From positions 8,397,615 through 8,461,614 of the forward strand of contig ML677366.1 in assembly GCA_007922305.1 (NCBI GenBank): a stretch of 64,000 nt of DNA. Direction: 5' to 3'. Source of the stretch: Dermatemys mawii (taxonomy: Eukaryota; Chordata; Testudines; Dermatemydidae). The position numbers and the translations under genes are program-made. The notes under the pieces were generated by a model that saw only the letters and a list, made by a program, of their open reading frames with translations, made no database searches and was not told where the DNA came from. Numbering within the stretch: the first letter of the stretch is position 1; every line of letters starts with the position of its first letter. Positions 45,931-58,330 of this stretch are shown here, piece after piece.

Positions 45931-48900
45931 CCTCTAAGCAAGAATTTTGTCTTGCTGTTTGTTTGGATGTTGTGTGGGTTACATTAGCACCCACACCTCC
46001 TGGGTTTGGTGTTCTGTCCCATGTAGTGGCACCGACACCACTCAGAGAGAATGAGTCTGCTCTACAGCCCTAGCTAACAAGAAATTGGCTTTTAGCTCAT
46101 GCTGTATGTAGAGGCTCATGAGTTCCAAAGTTTGATCCCGCCCACTGACAACCGAGGTCTGTCGGAATTACACTAATATAACACAGTTAGGAACAATACT
46201 TATAAAATTAGAAGATCATATTTTAACAACTCCTAAAGTGTTAATTTCATGTGGTCCAATTCTGCCACCTTTGCCCATGCTAAGTAGTTCCATAGGCCCT
46301 GATCTAGCAAGAACTTATGCAAGGGCTTAACTTCATAAATGTGAGTATTTTCATGAACTCAGAGGATAAGATACAAAATACACTACCACTATACATTAAG
46401 ATTCTGCATACTAACTGTTTTGCTTACTCTGAATATTCGTTTTTTATTTTTGCTTCACTTTGGCCTATTATGCGACTCTAGTGTTAATCAAGATTGTTCT
46501 TGTTCCTTTAACAACTCTTAGGGCAGGGGGACTTACTCTTAATTGGTACCATCTGGAACCGAGAAGGAAATGAACACGAAGAGATGGAAATCATTGCACT
46601 TTTACATATTTGCAAAACTTGTTCCATTTGTATGTTTTATCTGCATCGATCTGTGAAGCTGATTTCCCATTATGCATTTTTTGCAGGGGTTGTTTTGCTT
46701 TAGGAAAGAGATGACCTAAACTTTGCTAGCAGCCCTAGAAAATAATCATTTTGAACCAGAAAGTTATACGATTCAGGTTGTTAGCGAACTAGGCCTTTTT
46801 ATGCAAATTGAATATCTTTATTTCCAGTTTTTTTCTGATCCTGCCTCACTTGTTCAGCATTTCTTCGTTCTCCAGCACTGGTTTCCATAGCTGCATGCAA
46901 TCACAGATGCCATTCTGTGTTCAAAGCACTGAATGCTACGGGGCATATTAGTGTTTTTATGCTTTAGATCTATCTTTGTGCAATTTGAGAGCTCATTAAT
47001 AGATACCATTTTGTGTGATTAAAAAAACAACAACCTGGTACATGAGAATCTTTGAATAGGAGAATGGATTGCAAGTAAAATGACTTTCTTCTCATTATGC
47101 AGATTGAAGTCTAGAGTCGACTGGCCAACGTATCTGCAGTTAATGCCACCAAGGTAATAATCCCCCGACTAAGTCTGTGTGCAAAGTCTAAATGCCTCCC
47201 CTCTGAAAAAAAAATTCTCACACTTTTGCAATGTGAAGGTTTTCATATTTTGTTTTCACAAAAAATGGATCCAATTTAAAACCCCCAGAGATTAATTTTA
47301 CGGGTTTTAAAAAAACAATGCCGCCTCTTCTCCCTTAATAAGTGAAATGCCTGAGATCTGATCAAGGTGCTCCACATTAAAATCCAGTGAGAGCCTACTG
47401 AAATGGACAACTTAAGACACCTGACCTTTCATGTAGGGGAAGAGCTGTTTTCACATGGGAACATCTTTTGGGAAATTTCACATGTGAAAATGCCATTCCA
47501 TGAAAACTGCTCAGAAAGCAAGATTATGGGACTGTACAGCCTACACCCTTTTCTGGGAGTACATTCTTTCTCTTTGGGTTAGGTGGGGTGGAATTTCTTC
47601 CCTACAAAGTAGCAGATGAGCCTTTTTGTGGCCATCACTTCTGGTTCCATTAGGCAGGATGCTGTTTGTAATGTCACCATATCCTCTAATCACAGCTCAG
47701 TCTCTGCTAGCTGTTCATCAGTTGCCCCTAAAATAAAATCTTAGCTCCTTTGCCAGTGCATCCCGTAACACCTTAAAATGAAACCACCCTCTATTTTATT
47801 CAAGTATCACTTCGGGGACTGTAAATACACAGTGAAGACCATAACCATGAAAAGCAGTAACGAGAACCAGACTCAGGATATGGAGTCAAAATGTTCAGCG
47901 TTGCAGAGCAAAAGCGGCAAGAAAAATACTCAGTTACGTTAATTAAGTAATAAACAATTACTCTGTGTACTGAAATTATCCAGTTCACAAGGGAACCCTC
48001 ACAAGGGTGGAGGGAGGGATGTTTTTCCTTTCCAAAGTGATAGAGAAAAAGGCTAAAGAAATATGCAGTGCAGCATATAATGCTGATGTGAAACAAAACT
48101 AAAGACCAACACATGATATCTTATTTGCCTGTAAATGCTGCAGTGCTCTTCTAGGTGGCATGACTGATCCAAACATGCCCACTTTAGGAACCTAAGTTTC
48201 CAATTAGCAATTTTCCAGAAACAAAACATAATCAGTCTCAGGAAGGTTACAAATCTGCGACCGGTGCAGCTTGCAAAATGGCAGTGATGTAAAATCTTGT
48301 GCATAATCCACCCCATGACCACTGACACACCTTTTAGAAATGGGCAAGCAGGCGCATTTCTCATTTCTTAATCCTTGACTTGCTATTAAAGGTATGTGTC
48401 TTGGTTAGCAGTGCAGCCCAGGATGGGCCAGAGCAATGAAAGAGAAATCTAAATGGCTGCATGCAATCCACACAATGTGCCTAGATTTCAAAACAACCAC
48501 CCAGTATATTTCTCCAGTCTTTGTCCCCCCCCCCCCCCCCCGCCTCTTCTTTGTGTTAAAAATATAGGCTATGACAGTGACAGTGAATCATCACTGGAGG
48601 TGAATGGCAGGAAGGACAATGAGAGGAACAGGGGATTACATAGACTAACCACGTGGCAACTAACAGGTACCAATACCCAAAACAATTTCAATAAATCAAC
48701 CAGATATGGATCACTCCATTGGTAATCCATATCTGTGTCACATAAGACTTGGATCACTCTGAGAGATGCCAACATTCTTTCACGAACCATAGACATTTAA
48801 CAACACTAATAAACATCCAGAAAAAAGCACATTTATACCAAGCTCTCAAAAGAATGCAGTAGATTTATTTCAAATATGTTTATCGCCCACTCCCCATAGC

Positions 48901-50039
48901 CCACCTCCTCCCCCCGAAACCAGGGCTGTTTTCTGCCAGGGAGCTTTTGTGTTTCACTGAAATATTACGATTTGTCAAAAGTGTTTGATGTTGATGGGAA
49001 ACATAATAATATCAGTTGCCCAGGGAGAGAGATTTGTATATACAGAGGGAATTTAACCTCAAACATTCAGTTCACCTGTTCATGTGTGATTTATATCGCC
49101 CCAGGCTCTTTGGCAGACTGAATGTTGACACCCTTTGAAGCTGAAAGAGGCCCCGTGACTGGTCTTTAGAGAGCCCTATGATGTCTCTATCAGCCTGTCA
49201 CTGAAAAACCAGGCAGTGCAGCCAGGCCCTCTAAAGATTTCAAGGCCTTGCAGGCAAGGGAATGGGGCAAGCATTTTACTTTCACCTAGAACTCGAGAGG
49301 CCAAGTATGAGCGGCTGGTGTAATTGATTGGTAACAGGCCAGTGTGCTATATGCTCTGCGTCTACCCAGATCTGGATACAGCATGTCCTGTAGACAAGGA
49401 TCAAGGAGGCAGCATCAGAGAAAGTTTCATTTAATCGTTGCACATTCAGATGTGACGGCGCTATTCAAATTGGGGCAGATTTGTAGGATTTGGTAACCAG
49501 TGGCCAAGACTGCAAAGTGCAAACTAATCTCTTCTTATCTGGAATGAATGAGCCCTTGGATCAGAGACTTGATCAGAAAGAGGTGGGTATAGGATTGGTG
49601 TATATAGCTAGTGGATGAGAAAAATCAACACTGGTATCAGCACTTTTTTGCGCTTTCTGATGTGTGTACAGGGAAATAAGCCAGGAGTCTCTCTTAGGTT
49701 TAGTAAGTTCAGGTATCTGTGGCCTTCCAGCCACTAGAGGGTGACATAGACCAGAACAGTCAGACATTCCACCCAGAATTCTGCAACATACAGAGCAGCC
49801 AATAATACATTACTGCATTGTACATCTCTAGCATGTAAGTATTCGGTTAATGCTCACTTTAGCAAAAAGAGGAGAATGGCAGAATGGAAAGGTAGTTTAT
49901 GCTTTCTGTGCTAGTCAACTTCCCATGCAATGCACTCATTAACACTCTGGAGGACAGGATTAAAATTCAATACACTGCTGATTGGGGAAAATGAGTGGAA
50001 AACAAGCAAATATGATATAATAAAGACAGCTGTAAAGTG
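45931..50039. other. Non-coding, mostly unique
   Basis: No recognisable gene. 46540-47000 is repeat-free with homeodomain-like TAAT words and an intact look, a weak candidate for a conserved element. A 17-bp C run lies at 48525-48541. A MITE arm lies at 46298-46345. Confidence 0.5.
48525..48541 (+). repeat. Poly(C) tract
   Basis: Seventeen consecutive C residues after TTTGT. Confidence 0.95.
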
Positions 50040-50555
50040 GTTTACATAGAATTAGGGAATGCTGGCAAGGCAGAGCAGGATCTGAGGATTAAAGGGGATT
50101 ACAAACTGATCTACAATATGATGTGATGACAAAAAAAAGCAAATGTTACATTGGGTTACATTAAAGAAATCAGCATGTATAAATCATGTGAGGTGATTAT
50201 TAAATTTTGGACACTACATATCCAAAAAGGTGCAGCTCAATGGGAGAGTAACAAAAATGATCAAAGATTCTGAAATGTATGACCTAAGAGAAGTTGGTAC
50301 ATTCCCTCTGTCAAAGAAGAGAGAGGAGCATATATATATAAAGGGTGTTCTGCCTAGCCAACCAGGACAAAACAAGAAACAAGGCTGCAAATAATTAGAC
50401 TGAAGAAAATCAAAGTTAGGATAAATACCAGGACAAACTTTCTAACCGTAGGAACAACTGGGCAATAGAACAAAGCAACCATAGGACGGGATGTCATGGG
50501 AGATATTCAAGATTCGACTATAGACCCTATCATCTACTGGTGATGCTGTAAGGAT
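50040..50555 (+). mobile_element. CR1-type LINE, degenerate 3' part of ORF2 and UTR
   Basis: Sense orientation. CACTACATATCCAAAAAGGT, AACAAAAATGATCAAAGATT, AGGATAAATACCAGGACAAA, CTTTCTAACCGTAGGAACAA and GTCATGGGAGATATTCAAGA are words of an old CR1 subfamily. Frameshifted and heavily diverged; no terminal octamer seen. Confidence 0.75.
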
Positions 50556-52288
50556 AATGAAATCAGTCTTGCTACAGTCCAAGAGGTAGCCTGCCAGGGA
50601 ACAAATCTATAATTCTCTCACAGGCTGCAAAGTTCCAGTCAGGAAATCATTGAAACTCCAGTGCCAAGGCTACTAAACCTTGACTGAAGTTCATGTTATT
50701 AAAGGATGGAGATGAGAATTATGACATTAAGTGGAAGGAGAGAATACAAGATGAAGAGCCAGACTGTGTATCCGTCAATCCACTGGCTGTATTGGTTACA
50801 CTGTGGAGCTGTGTTGTCCCAGTAGGAGCTCCAGGAGGCCTTGGTGGGAAATCCAAGCTGCTGCTAAACTCTTTGCGTGGGTGCAGTACACACACTTCCT
50901 CACACAGGAATGGCTCCATGTGGCGCATGAGCACAGATACGGTACCTGACTTTACTCCCTGCCCCTTAGGAAAGTGTAGTGCAGACATTGAAACCAGCCT
51001 TCTGCTCCCTGAGTGAAAGGACTGGATTGTGTGAAGAGATAAAGGACATGGGCAGAGTGCATAGAAGGGGTACGTTTGTTTCAGTGAAATGGCGACGGTT
51101 AAATTGTGGGTGCTGATTTTCTACAGAGACAGAGGGAAAACAGTAGTCGGGGCTTAAAGTAATTTAAAATGAACTTGTTTTGTCTGAGGCCTAATTGCAT
51201 CTCTGTAAGAAACTGTAAACCAAGAGTCTGTAGCATCACTGGGGAGAATGAAAACCATTGGCCCTGTCCTCTGCATTTAATAGGATGTCAAAATCCAAAG
51301 CACAGTCACTGGTTTTTGACTGAGGCTAGAGAAGAAAAGCTGAACTAATTAGGCCGTTTCTGAGTATCCCTCTCTGCCTAATAGCTGTAGACTTGCAAAT
51401 TGTAACATATTGGGATTCTCAAATTCACAGATCGATGCTGCTTCCCAGCCAGGGAGGTTACTTTCCATGTTGATGAGATACAGGCTCTGCTTCAACTATC
51501 TCACCATTAGTGGGGATAGTTGCCTAACAAAGCTGTTGTGTATTCTTACTTCTCCATCTCAATGAGACGGGAAAATGGAACCAGAGCGTCAAGTTGTGAA
51601 GACCCAGTCCTGAGAGGCACCTAGTGGAAAGTGCTGGATACCCTCAACTCCTCATACACTGCATTTTCCAGCAGGTGCTCAACACCTTGCAGGATCCAGC
51701 CCCAAGCAATCTGATAAGGCAGCAGCAGGCTTGAGTGCATTTTCTGTTAAATATTTATTTGCCCTCTGGATAAAATGAATCCTACTCTGAAAACAGCAGA
51801 CATCTTGGTCTTTGGCTCAAGCAAACAAGTACAAAGGCTTGAACTGAGGACCTTTTTGCTTCAGTACCACATGCATCTTCCGCTTGTCCTAAAGGAGGAT
51901 CTTCCTTTACTGCTAGTAACAGTAAGTCTGAGGCCTGGGCTACACTAGAGGGGAGGTTCGAAGTAAGATACGCAACTTCAGCTACGCTATTCACCTAATT
52001 TCTACTGTTGGTGTGGTTTCACAATTTCCCTGTCTCTCCCTCTCCCCCATTCCATAGAATAAAGAAGAGAAAATGGCTTGTGAAAGGAAATCTACATCCC
52101 TAGGCCTGTCCTACATTATCCTTGTGCTTCAGTGCTTCTGTGGGATGAAGAACAGTGGCAAAGATGGACTCATTAAGGTAAGGCTGGCCAAATTGTGGCC
52201 TGCAGGTCAACTGCAGACCAGTATGCTCTTCTGTGAGACCCTTGGCCACCCTCCTCTTTAACAGAGAGGTCTGTGCAAGAGGCTACAG
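50556..52288. other. Non-coding; MITE fragment near the end
   Basis: 51930-51995 (CCTGGGCTACACTAGAGG, GTTCGAAGTAAGATACGCAA, CTTCAGCTACGCTATTC) is one arm of a turtle MITE I recognise. The 107-codon open frame at 50693-51016 has no family signature. Nothing else supported. Confidence 0.5.
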
Positions 52289-52623
52289 CAGGGATCAGCA
52301 ACCTTTAGCACGTGGCCTACCAGGGTAAGCCCCCTGACGGGCCAGGCCAGTTTGTTTACCTGCCGCGTTTGCAGGTTCAACCGATTGTGGCTCAGACTGA
52401 CCACCGTTCGCTGCTCCAGGCCAATGGGAGCTGTGGGAAGCGGCGACCAGCACATTCCTCGGCCCATGTCACTTCTTGCATATCCCATTTGCCTGGAATG
52501 GCGAAAAGCAGCCAGTGGGAGCTGGGATTGGCTGAACCTGTGGATTCAGCAGGTAAACAAACTGGTCCAGCCCATCAGGGAGCTTACCCTGGCGGGCCGT
52601 GGGCCAAAGGTTGCCGATCCCTG
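52289..52623. mobile_element. hAT-like palindromic MITE with target duplication
   Basis: 335 bp from CAGGGATCAGCAACCTTTAG to AAAGGTTGCCGATCCCTG. Flanks GGCTACAG (52281-52288) and AGCTACAG (52624-52631) match 7/8. Arms carry GTTTGTTTACCTGCCGCG and AGCAGGTAAACAAACTGG. The 167-codon open frame across it is an artefact of the palindrome. Confidence 0.9.
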
Positions 52624-52808
52624 AGCTACAGCATGCAATGTTCCATTTTGATCGGAGCCACAGGTTACTTTTTTCAAGAGGCAGTGTTTCCTACTGGGAC
52701 TTGCGATCTCTCTTGGACACCTCTCCGTATCCAAGATGGGACCATAATCTTATCCATATTACTCAACTGTAAGCAGGGCCCAACGGTCCCTGGGAGTTGC
52801 AAGTGTAA

Positions 52809-52945
52809 GGCCTGATTCAGGAAAACATCCCTAGTTAGCACTTAACTCCGTGCTTAACTTTAAGTGCTGGTTAAGTCCCACTGCACCCAAGAGTGTTTTT
52901 CTAAATAGGGAGGTGCTGAAATGCTTTCCTGAATGGGGACCCCTG
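52809..52945. repeat. Palindromic MITE (GCACTTAAC...GTGCTTAAC family)
   Basis: Ends GGCCTGATTCAGGAAAACAT and ATGCTTTCCTGAATGGGGAC are inverse complements. The interior repeats TTAGCACTTAACTCCGTGCT and TTAAGTGCTGGTTAAG. Confidence 0.75.
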
Positions 52946-54594
52946 TTAAATGCTGTTGGCCCTTTTTGGAAGCTATGAATTTGTGCTTCTTATATCGATG
53001 ACCAAGAACCAAATTATAAATCATCTCTTACATGTGTTGTGTTCCCCCCACCCCATCCCCCAGCCAACTCTCTCCTAGTGAAGATATACCGTGGGTTTCC
53101 CTACACTCAGCATAAAATGCATCTCAGCTGCACTACACTTGTCAGAGCTTGTCAGGAGCTACAGAAATCACAGACAATGACACCAAGTTGCAGTCTTTTC
53201 AAGCCTTTGGCATGGATTGAGGCTGGGTTGGACAAGGATGACACATGCAATTAAAATGTGGCCAGTTACCAAAGTAGCATAAGGGAGTGACTTGCTAGGC
53301 AGCATGAATTTAGTATAAAAAGTTACAAAACTGGAATAAGGCTGAAAACAATCAAGTTCTGGGTTTTTTTTCCCCTATTTTTCTCTGCACTGGTTGATCT
53401 AGTGTTTTTAGGGGGAAGTTGGCTCAGATAGTGGATACCTTTTGCCTTCTTATCTACAGCTACAATCCCTTCCCTATTTACACAGATCAACATCAAAATT
53501 AATGAGTCAAATAACACACAGGATGTAACAAAGCAACCCAGACCCAGCCTTCCATGTAATATAAATCCTAATTTGTGTCTAGAAATGGTAGGAGCTGATT
53601 TCCTCCCACCCCCTCAATTTCAAGATTTTACCACCCCATGGAGCTTCCCTTCTGGAACGAAACAACGCACCACAACGCACCTACAAATAAATAAAAGGTT
53701 GGCAAATCCATGTTAGATTATGGCATAGATTCCTCAGCTACAAAAATAAAAGGCCGAGCAGAACAAAGAGATTTGCATTCTAAGTAATGCAAAAGCAGCC
53801 AGCAGTGTTTTAATGTTCTGTTTGGTCTGTGATGTCTTCATCAGGCACTCAAAGCAAGTGTCTCTGGCAGCAGCAGGTTCCCTGCGAGCCTGTCAAATTC
53901 TGTTTCCATGGTATTCCTTCAGGCAGCACCATAGGCAGACAGCGCTGAAACGGACCCCTGCAACCTGTTTTGAACAGTGTCTCTGATGTAGGGCCCCAGA
54001 GCGGGCATCAAACTAGCAACAAGCAGCAAGGAAAATAACAATTTTGCTTTTCGCAGGTGTCAGAACTGCAAACAAACGATTGTTTATAAAAGATGCAACA
54101 TCCCCTTTTTTGTCAGTGTTAGCAATCTAAAGTCAGCTGGGCAGGCATCAAGTTAAGAAAGGGCTTTTGGAAGCAATATGCTGCTAGAGAGGAAACCCCT
54201 CTGGAGGAATTCTAATTGTTTTCCTCTTGAATCTTTTAGACGCACTTAATGTGTTTGGTCAGACGGTCCTGCTAATCACCGAGCTAATGGACTTTAATGG
54301 TGTTTTAATTATTCCATTAAAAATCAAAAGAAGGACTGTTTTCTTAAAAGAGCTACAACTTTTTATATACCGCAGTAGTAGCATGCTTGAGCTGTTATGC
54401 TGCACTAATGAATCATCTTGTGTTTAAACAAAACAAAAATCAGAAAATTTCCAAAAGTATCTGAAGCCTGTAATTTAGCAATAGGCCGGACAGTTCAAAT
54501 GTTGAGAAAAAGGCCTCCATGGTCTTTGAAACGCTATAGAGCTTGGTGAGATAATAAAATCGGAATATACCTTAATTTGATCAGAATACCTGGC
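52946..54594. other. Unique non-coding; possible conserved regulatory element at 53755-54330
   Basis: No transposon words over about 580 bp. The octamer ATTTGCAT (about 53771) faces an inverse-like ATGCAAAA some 15 bp on. The region also holds AATTAC/TTAATTATTCCATTAA homeodomain-type words near 54300. The appearance is that of an enhancer in a developmental gene desert, but conservation cannot be tested here. Confidence 0.3.
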
Positions 54595-54800
54595 TTCTAT
54601 TCCCAGTTCTTCAGCTGACTTACTGAGGACCTTGATTAACATCACTTATCTTTTCTGTGCCTCAGTTTCACCATAAGAAAAATGCGGGTAATGATTCTTT
54701 TTACCTTTCTAAGGCATTTTGGGATTTGTGGCTGAAAATGCTATAGTATTGCCATTGTTACTTTGATTGCTATTTTTACTTTAGTATCCAAGCACTAATA
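54595..54800 (+). repeat. MIR-like SINE fragment
   Basis: CTTCTATTCCCAGTTCTTCA, TGTGCCTCAGTTTCACCATA, AAAATGCGGGTAATGATTCT and ACCTTTCTAAGGCATTTTGG follow the order of the MIR core and 3' half. Diverged. Confidence 0.7.
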
Positions 54801-57639
54801 AAGTACCTTAATATAGAGCTGACAGCTGAACCCAAGGTTTTCTCCTGCAGGGTTCTGGGGTTGATCAGAGTGCTGGCAACAAATTGCACCTGCTCCTCTC
54901 GCACATCACAAAAATCACTAGTAATCTTCTGCTGTATCTACATTACTAGGTGCCTTCAATATGGACTCTTAGGTGAGGTGTGTTAAAACAGGGCTTTGCA
55001 CCATATGTTCATTCCATTAATTAAATGGCTAGTTATCTCACAGGGTATGGGCTGAAGTCCACTGGAGTTGTGATTTCCCTATTGCTTAAGAGTGCCAGGA
55101 AGCAGTTAAAGGTGATTCACTGTTGCAATTAACATTCTAACCTGACTCTGTGTGTTTATTTAAACACTCAGCAGATAGATCTATGTAGAATTACGGCATG
55201 AGAGCTGCTAGTGTGAAGGCCTTAAAACTGGCTAGACTGATGTACTGCTCAGGAAATTTCTTTGGGCTTCAATTGCTGTGTTAAAAAAAAGTTTATCATT
55301 TTGGTAAAGAACTACAAGTGAACGATGCTTTAATATACAACACTGCACTTTAGGATCAGAACCGTGCTAGGCCCCATAGTGAGGGTATAAGCAAAGTGAT
55401 CATGCATTCTGATTTTACTTCAACACTCTCAGTTTTTCATATGATATCCCCATGTCCTAGGAATTTACGTGGGGACAGCTGAAATTCTGTTTTTTCATTA
55501 CCCAAATCCAAACTTTTTCTTTTTTCCAAATAACTACAATATATTTGTTCAGAGTAGAGTTTGCTCTGTGTAGATCAGGAACCAACAGCAGGGTGGGACA
55601 AGGGTTCTGTGTGATGAAGAACGCTTGGAGTGTAGGGGAAAGCTGAATGAGTTGCGAACTATCACAGATGTTTCTTCTGGATTGAAATGAAGGTTAATGA
55701 CACTTGTTCCGGCACTCATGATGAAAAAAGTCCTCCACTCAGAGAAATGTGCCTGTGTCAGTGTTGAATCTGAAGCTAGCAGTAACAGCACCTGCCCACA
55801 GATTTATTTATTTCTTTTAAGAATACTGTCATGCTGTCTAGAGTGGCTCAGAACTGTGAGAGTCTAGCTCAGGGCAGACTGTCAGGAAACAAGGACAGAC
55901 ACCCCTAACTGGTAGCATGTTCTATAATCAGATTTCACCAATCCAATGACAAATGTGAACTTCTGCATCACTATACCAGTCTTAATATGGCGTCACAGTC
56001 CTTAGCCTGGTCTGCCACCCAGAAAAACAGAACTTTGTGATAAGAGGTTACTCAGACCTAAAATGACACCACAGAAGGTTATTCCCAGTCCCAAATCACT
56101 CACCCCAAATTAATTGGTAGTCCAGATCTTACCCCCAAAGAGAATGCTGGCAGCCAATTCTACAGTAAACGAACTATAGGTTTATTAGCTAAGAAAAAAG
56201 AATGAGAGGTATCAAGAGGTTAAAGCAGGTAAAATATAACAGGAAAATCAGTTTGTAACTCCCAAATGGTGCCAGTGATATAGTAAACTGGCAGTTTCTC
56301 AAACGTTTCTCGGAGCTACTCACAATAACTCAGGGGATCTCTGTCCTCTCGTTCAGTTATTCTGCCTGTTAGAATCCAAACATTCCTGAGATAAAGGATC
56401 TTTCTTTGAATTCATATTTATATCTTCATCTTGCTGAAGACAAACTGACAATCTCTCTACTCACATGGGCTTTTGATTTGATGACCAGGCAAATGCACCT
56501 AGACTTTTGACCTCCAACCATATACCATAATGGCCACTAACTTTGAAATTAGCATTTTCTGTTAAACTCCTTAAGTCCTTCATTAGCCTTTCACAATATT
56601 TCTTTGATGTATGATTTAGTTACAAGGGTATTTAACATGTAAATGTTTGCTATTACATTATGGTAGGAATAGAGAAGTGAAAACAATACAAGTAACATTC
56701 CGTTAGTTTTCATGAAGTTTAAACATCTGAATACACACTTATACATCTAACCATTCAGTTGATCTACCATTACCACGTGAACTGGCCTGTGGCTAACCCA
56801 GTTTGCCAGTATCACAAATAGGTTTTATCTTTTGTGTATTTCATGATCCAGTCTTTGATTTTGAAAATATACTTCCCTTAGATATAAGTAGTGAGGTTCT
56901 GACCCATTGTGGATGAAACATAAGCAAATTCATTGAAGTAATTGGTCCAAAGTCCTTATTAGGAACACAGAGGGGACCGGTCCAGGACCTAATAGGTGGG
57001 ATGGGAATTGTTAGGTCAATACTGTAGGCTTTTGAAAATCTCACCCTATATAATTAGCTACATTATTCATCATCGGAAGATGGGAAGGAGGTATGGTTCT
57101 GGCCCTGTGTTGCTGCATTGACTGACACTTCCCTGCTTCTTCTAGAACTGGTTACTGTTAGGTCCTATCAATTATCCTGAAAAACATTAGCTCCAGTTTT
57201 AACAGGAGCCACCAGGTAATGGCTTGTCTACACATGAAAATTATTCTGGATTAAAATAGGGTCTGAATTTAAAGTGGAAGAGCTGTTTCTGGAATCTAGC
57301 TCCATTTTATTTTTGAATAGGAGTGCCTTTTCTGTTTATACAGGAATGGAGATGCTTCAGCTAACCAGAATAAAGTTATTGATCTACCATGCCCTCGGAT
57401 TGGCTGCAGGGGTTTGTATCTGTTTTGCATATTCACTGAATATTTCAAAAGCCATTACACTGCTCTTGTATCCAGGAATTGTAACAGTTTGGTACTTATT
57501 TAGGCCAAGGGTCTTGGAGGTATTGTGCTTTTGGTGTCAAAGGTCTTGGACTCTCTCCTTGGTAATAACTATTGTGTATACATGAGTCCCAATTCTTCAA
57601 TCTGACTGACTAATGTTCATTTTTAACCAATTAGTAAGA
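54801..57639. other. Non-coding; unresolved interspersed repeat likely at 55840-56830
   Basis: 55840-56830 (for example AAAAAGAATGAGAGGTATCA, AGAGGTTAAAGCAGGTAAAA, GGTTTATTAGCTAAGAAA) matches wording I recall from a common turtle interspersed repeat, possibly the antisense of an LTR element. Its borders and class cannot be set from one copy. 57215-57300 (GGCTTGTCTACACATGAAAA) resembles a MITE end. A hydrophobic 103-codon open frame at 57274-57585 overlaps it and is unlikely to be real. Confidence 0.4.
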
Positions 57640-58330
57640 ACACATTATTTACTCAGGTCCCTGCACTCTGGGTTACAACTGTAAGACATGTCCCTCAACT
57701 TGACTACAACAATCATGGCCTCTTCAACTTGAACCAACTGTGAACCAACAAACATTCTTGCACCAGTACTGGTGTGAAGATTGTCCTCCAGATTTAGCAG
57801 AACATTTGGAATGCCAGCTTCTTCCAGCATGAGACCAAGAGCTGACCTGTTGATGGAATCAAAAGCTGCTTTGATGTCAATATGTGCTTCTTAAAGCAGA
57901 TGGTTAAATTCTCAGTACAGCTCAGTCAAAAGCCAGAGGGTAAGGACAGCATCCCTTCTTGACCACCCTGTAATGAAACCTGGATTGCTGTGGACAATGA
58001 TCTCCATTAAAGCGTGACTACAGCCTACCAAGCAGAATGTGAGCAAAGATCTTTCCAGGGACTAATAATAATGAGATTGGCCTGTAGCTTCCACACTAGA
58101 TGGACAATCCTTCACCTTTGTATAGGGACAATATGATCCATCTTTCTGTTATGCTGGTACTTTGCCTGATACTTATGATTTTAAGAACAGTTGATGTGGA
58201 CCAATGCTCACTGGTTCCAAGGCACCTTTGAATAATTGGGTGGAATACCATCGGGTCCAGCAGCACGTTCATTCCATAACTTTTGGATGGCCTTTCCTAC
58301 TTCCTTGAGAGATAGAGGATCAGTGTTCAT
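57640..58330 (-). pseudogene. Degenerate LINE reverse transcriptase fragment
   Basis: On the minus strand, in several frames: LWNERAAGPDGIP (rc of about 58240-58280), the RT motif with PDGIP; GFITGWSRRDAVLTL and then IDIKAAFDSINRSALGLMLE with EAGIPNVLLNLEDNL, the catalytic-domain region with the family 'AFDSI.R..LW' pattern. Stops and frameshifts interrupt it. The motif spacing fits a non-LTR retrotransposon, but the fragment is not obviously the CR1 subfamily seen elsewhere in the window. The clade (L2, RTE or other) is unresolved. Confidence 0.75.

Noticed and set aside
50693..51016. 107-codon plus-strand frame
   Set aside because: No recognisable domain, opposite strand also open, not flanked by splice signals that extend it.
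52312..52815. 167-codon plus-strand frame
   Set aside because: It reads straight through a palindromic MITE (52289-52623) and into flanking sequence, and the opposite strand is open too, as expected for a palindrome.
57274..57585. Hydrophobic 103-codon frame resembling a small membrane protein
   Set aside because: T-rich DNA naturally gives Leu/Ile/Phe codons. There is no promoter, splice or homology support, and it overlaps a MITE-like end.
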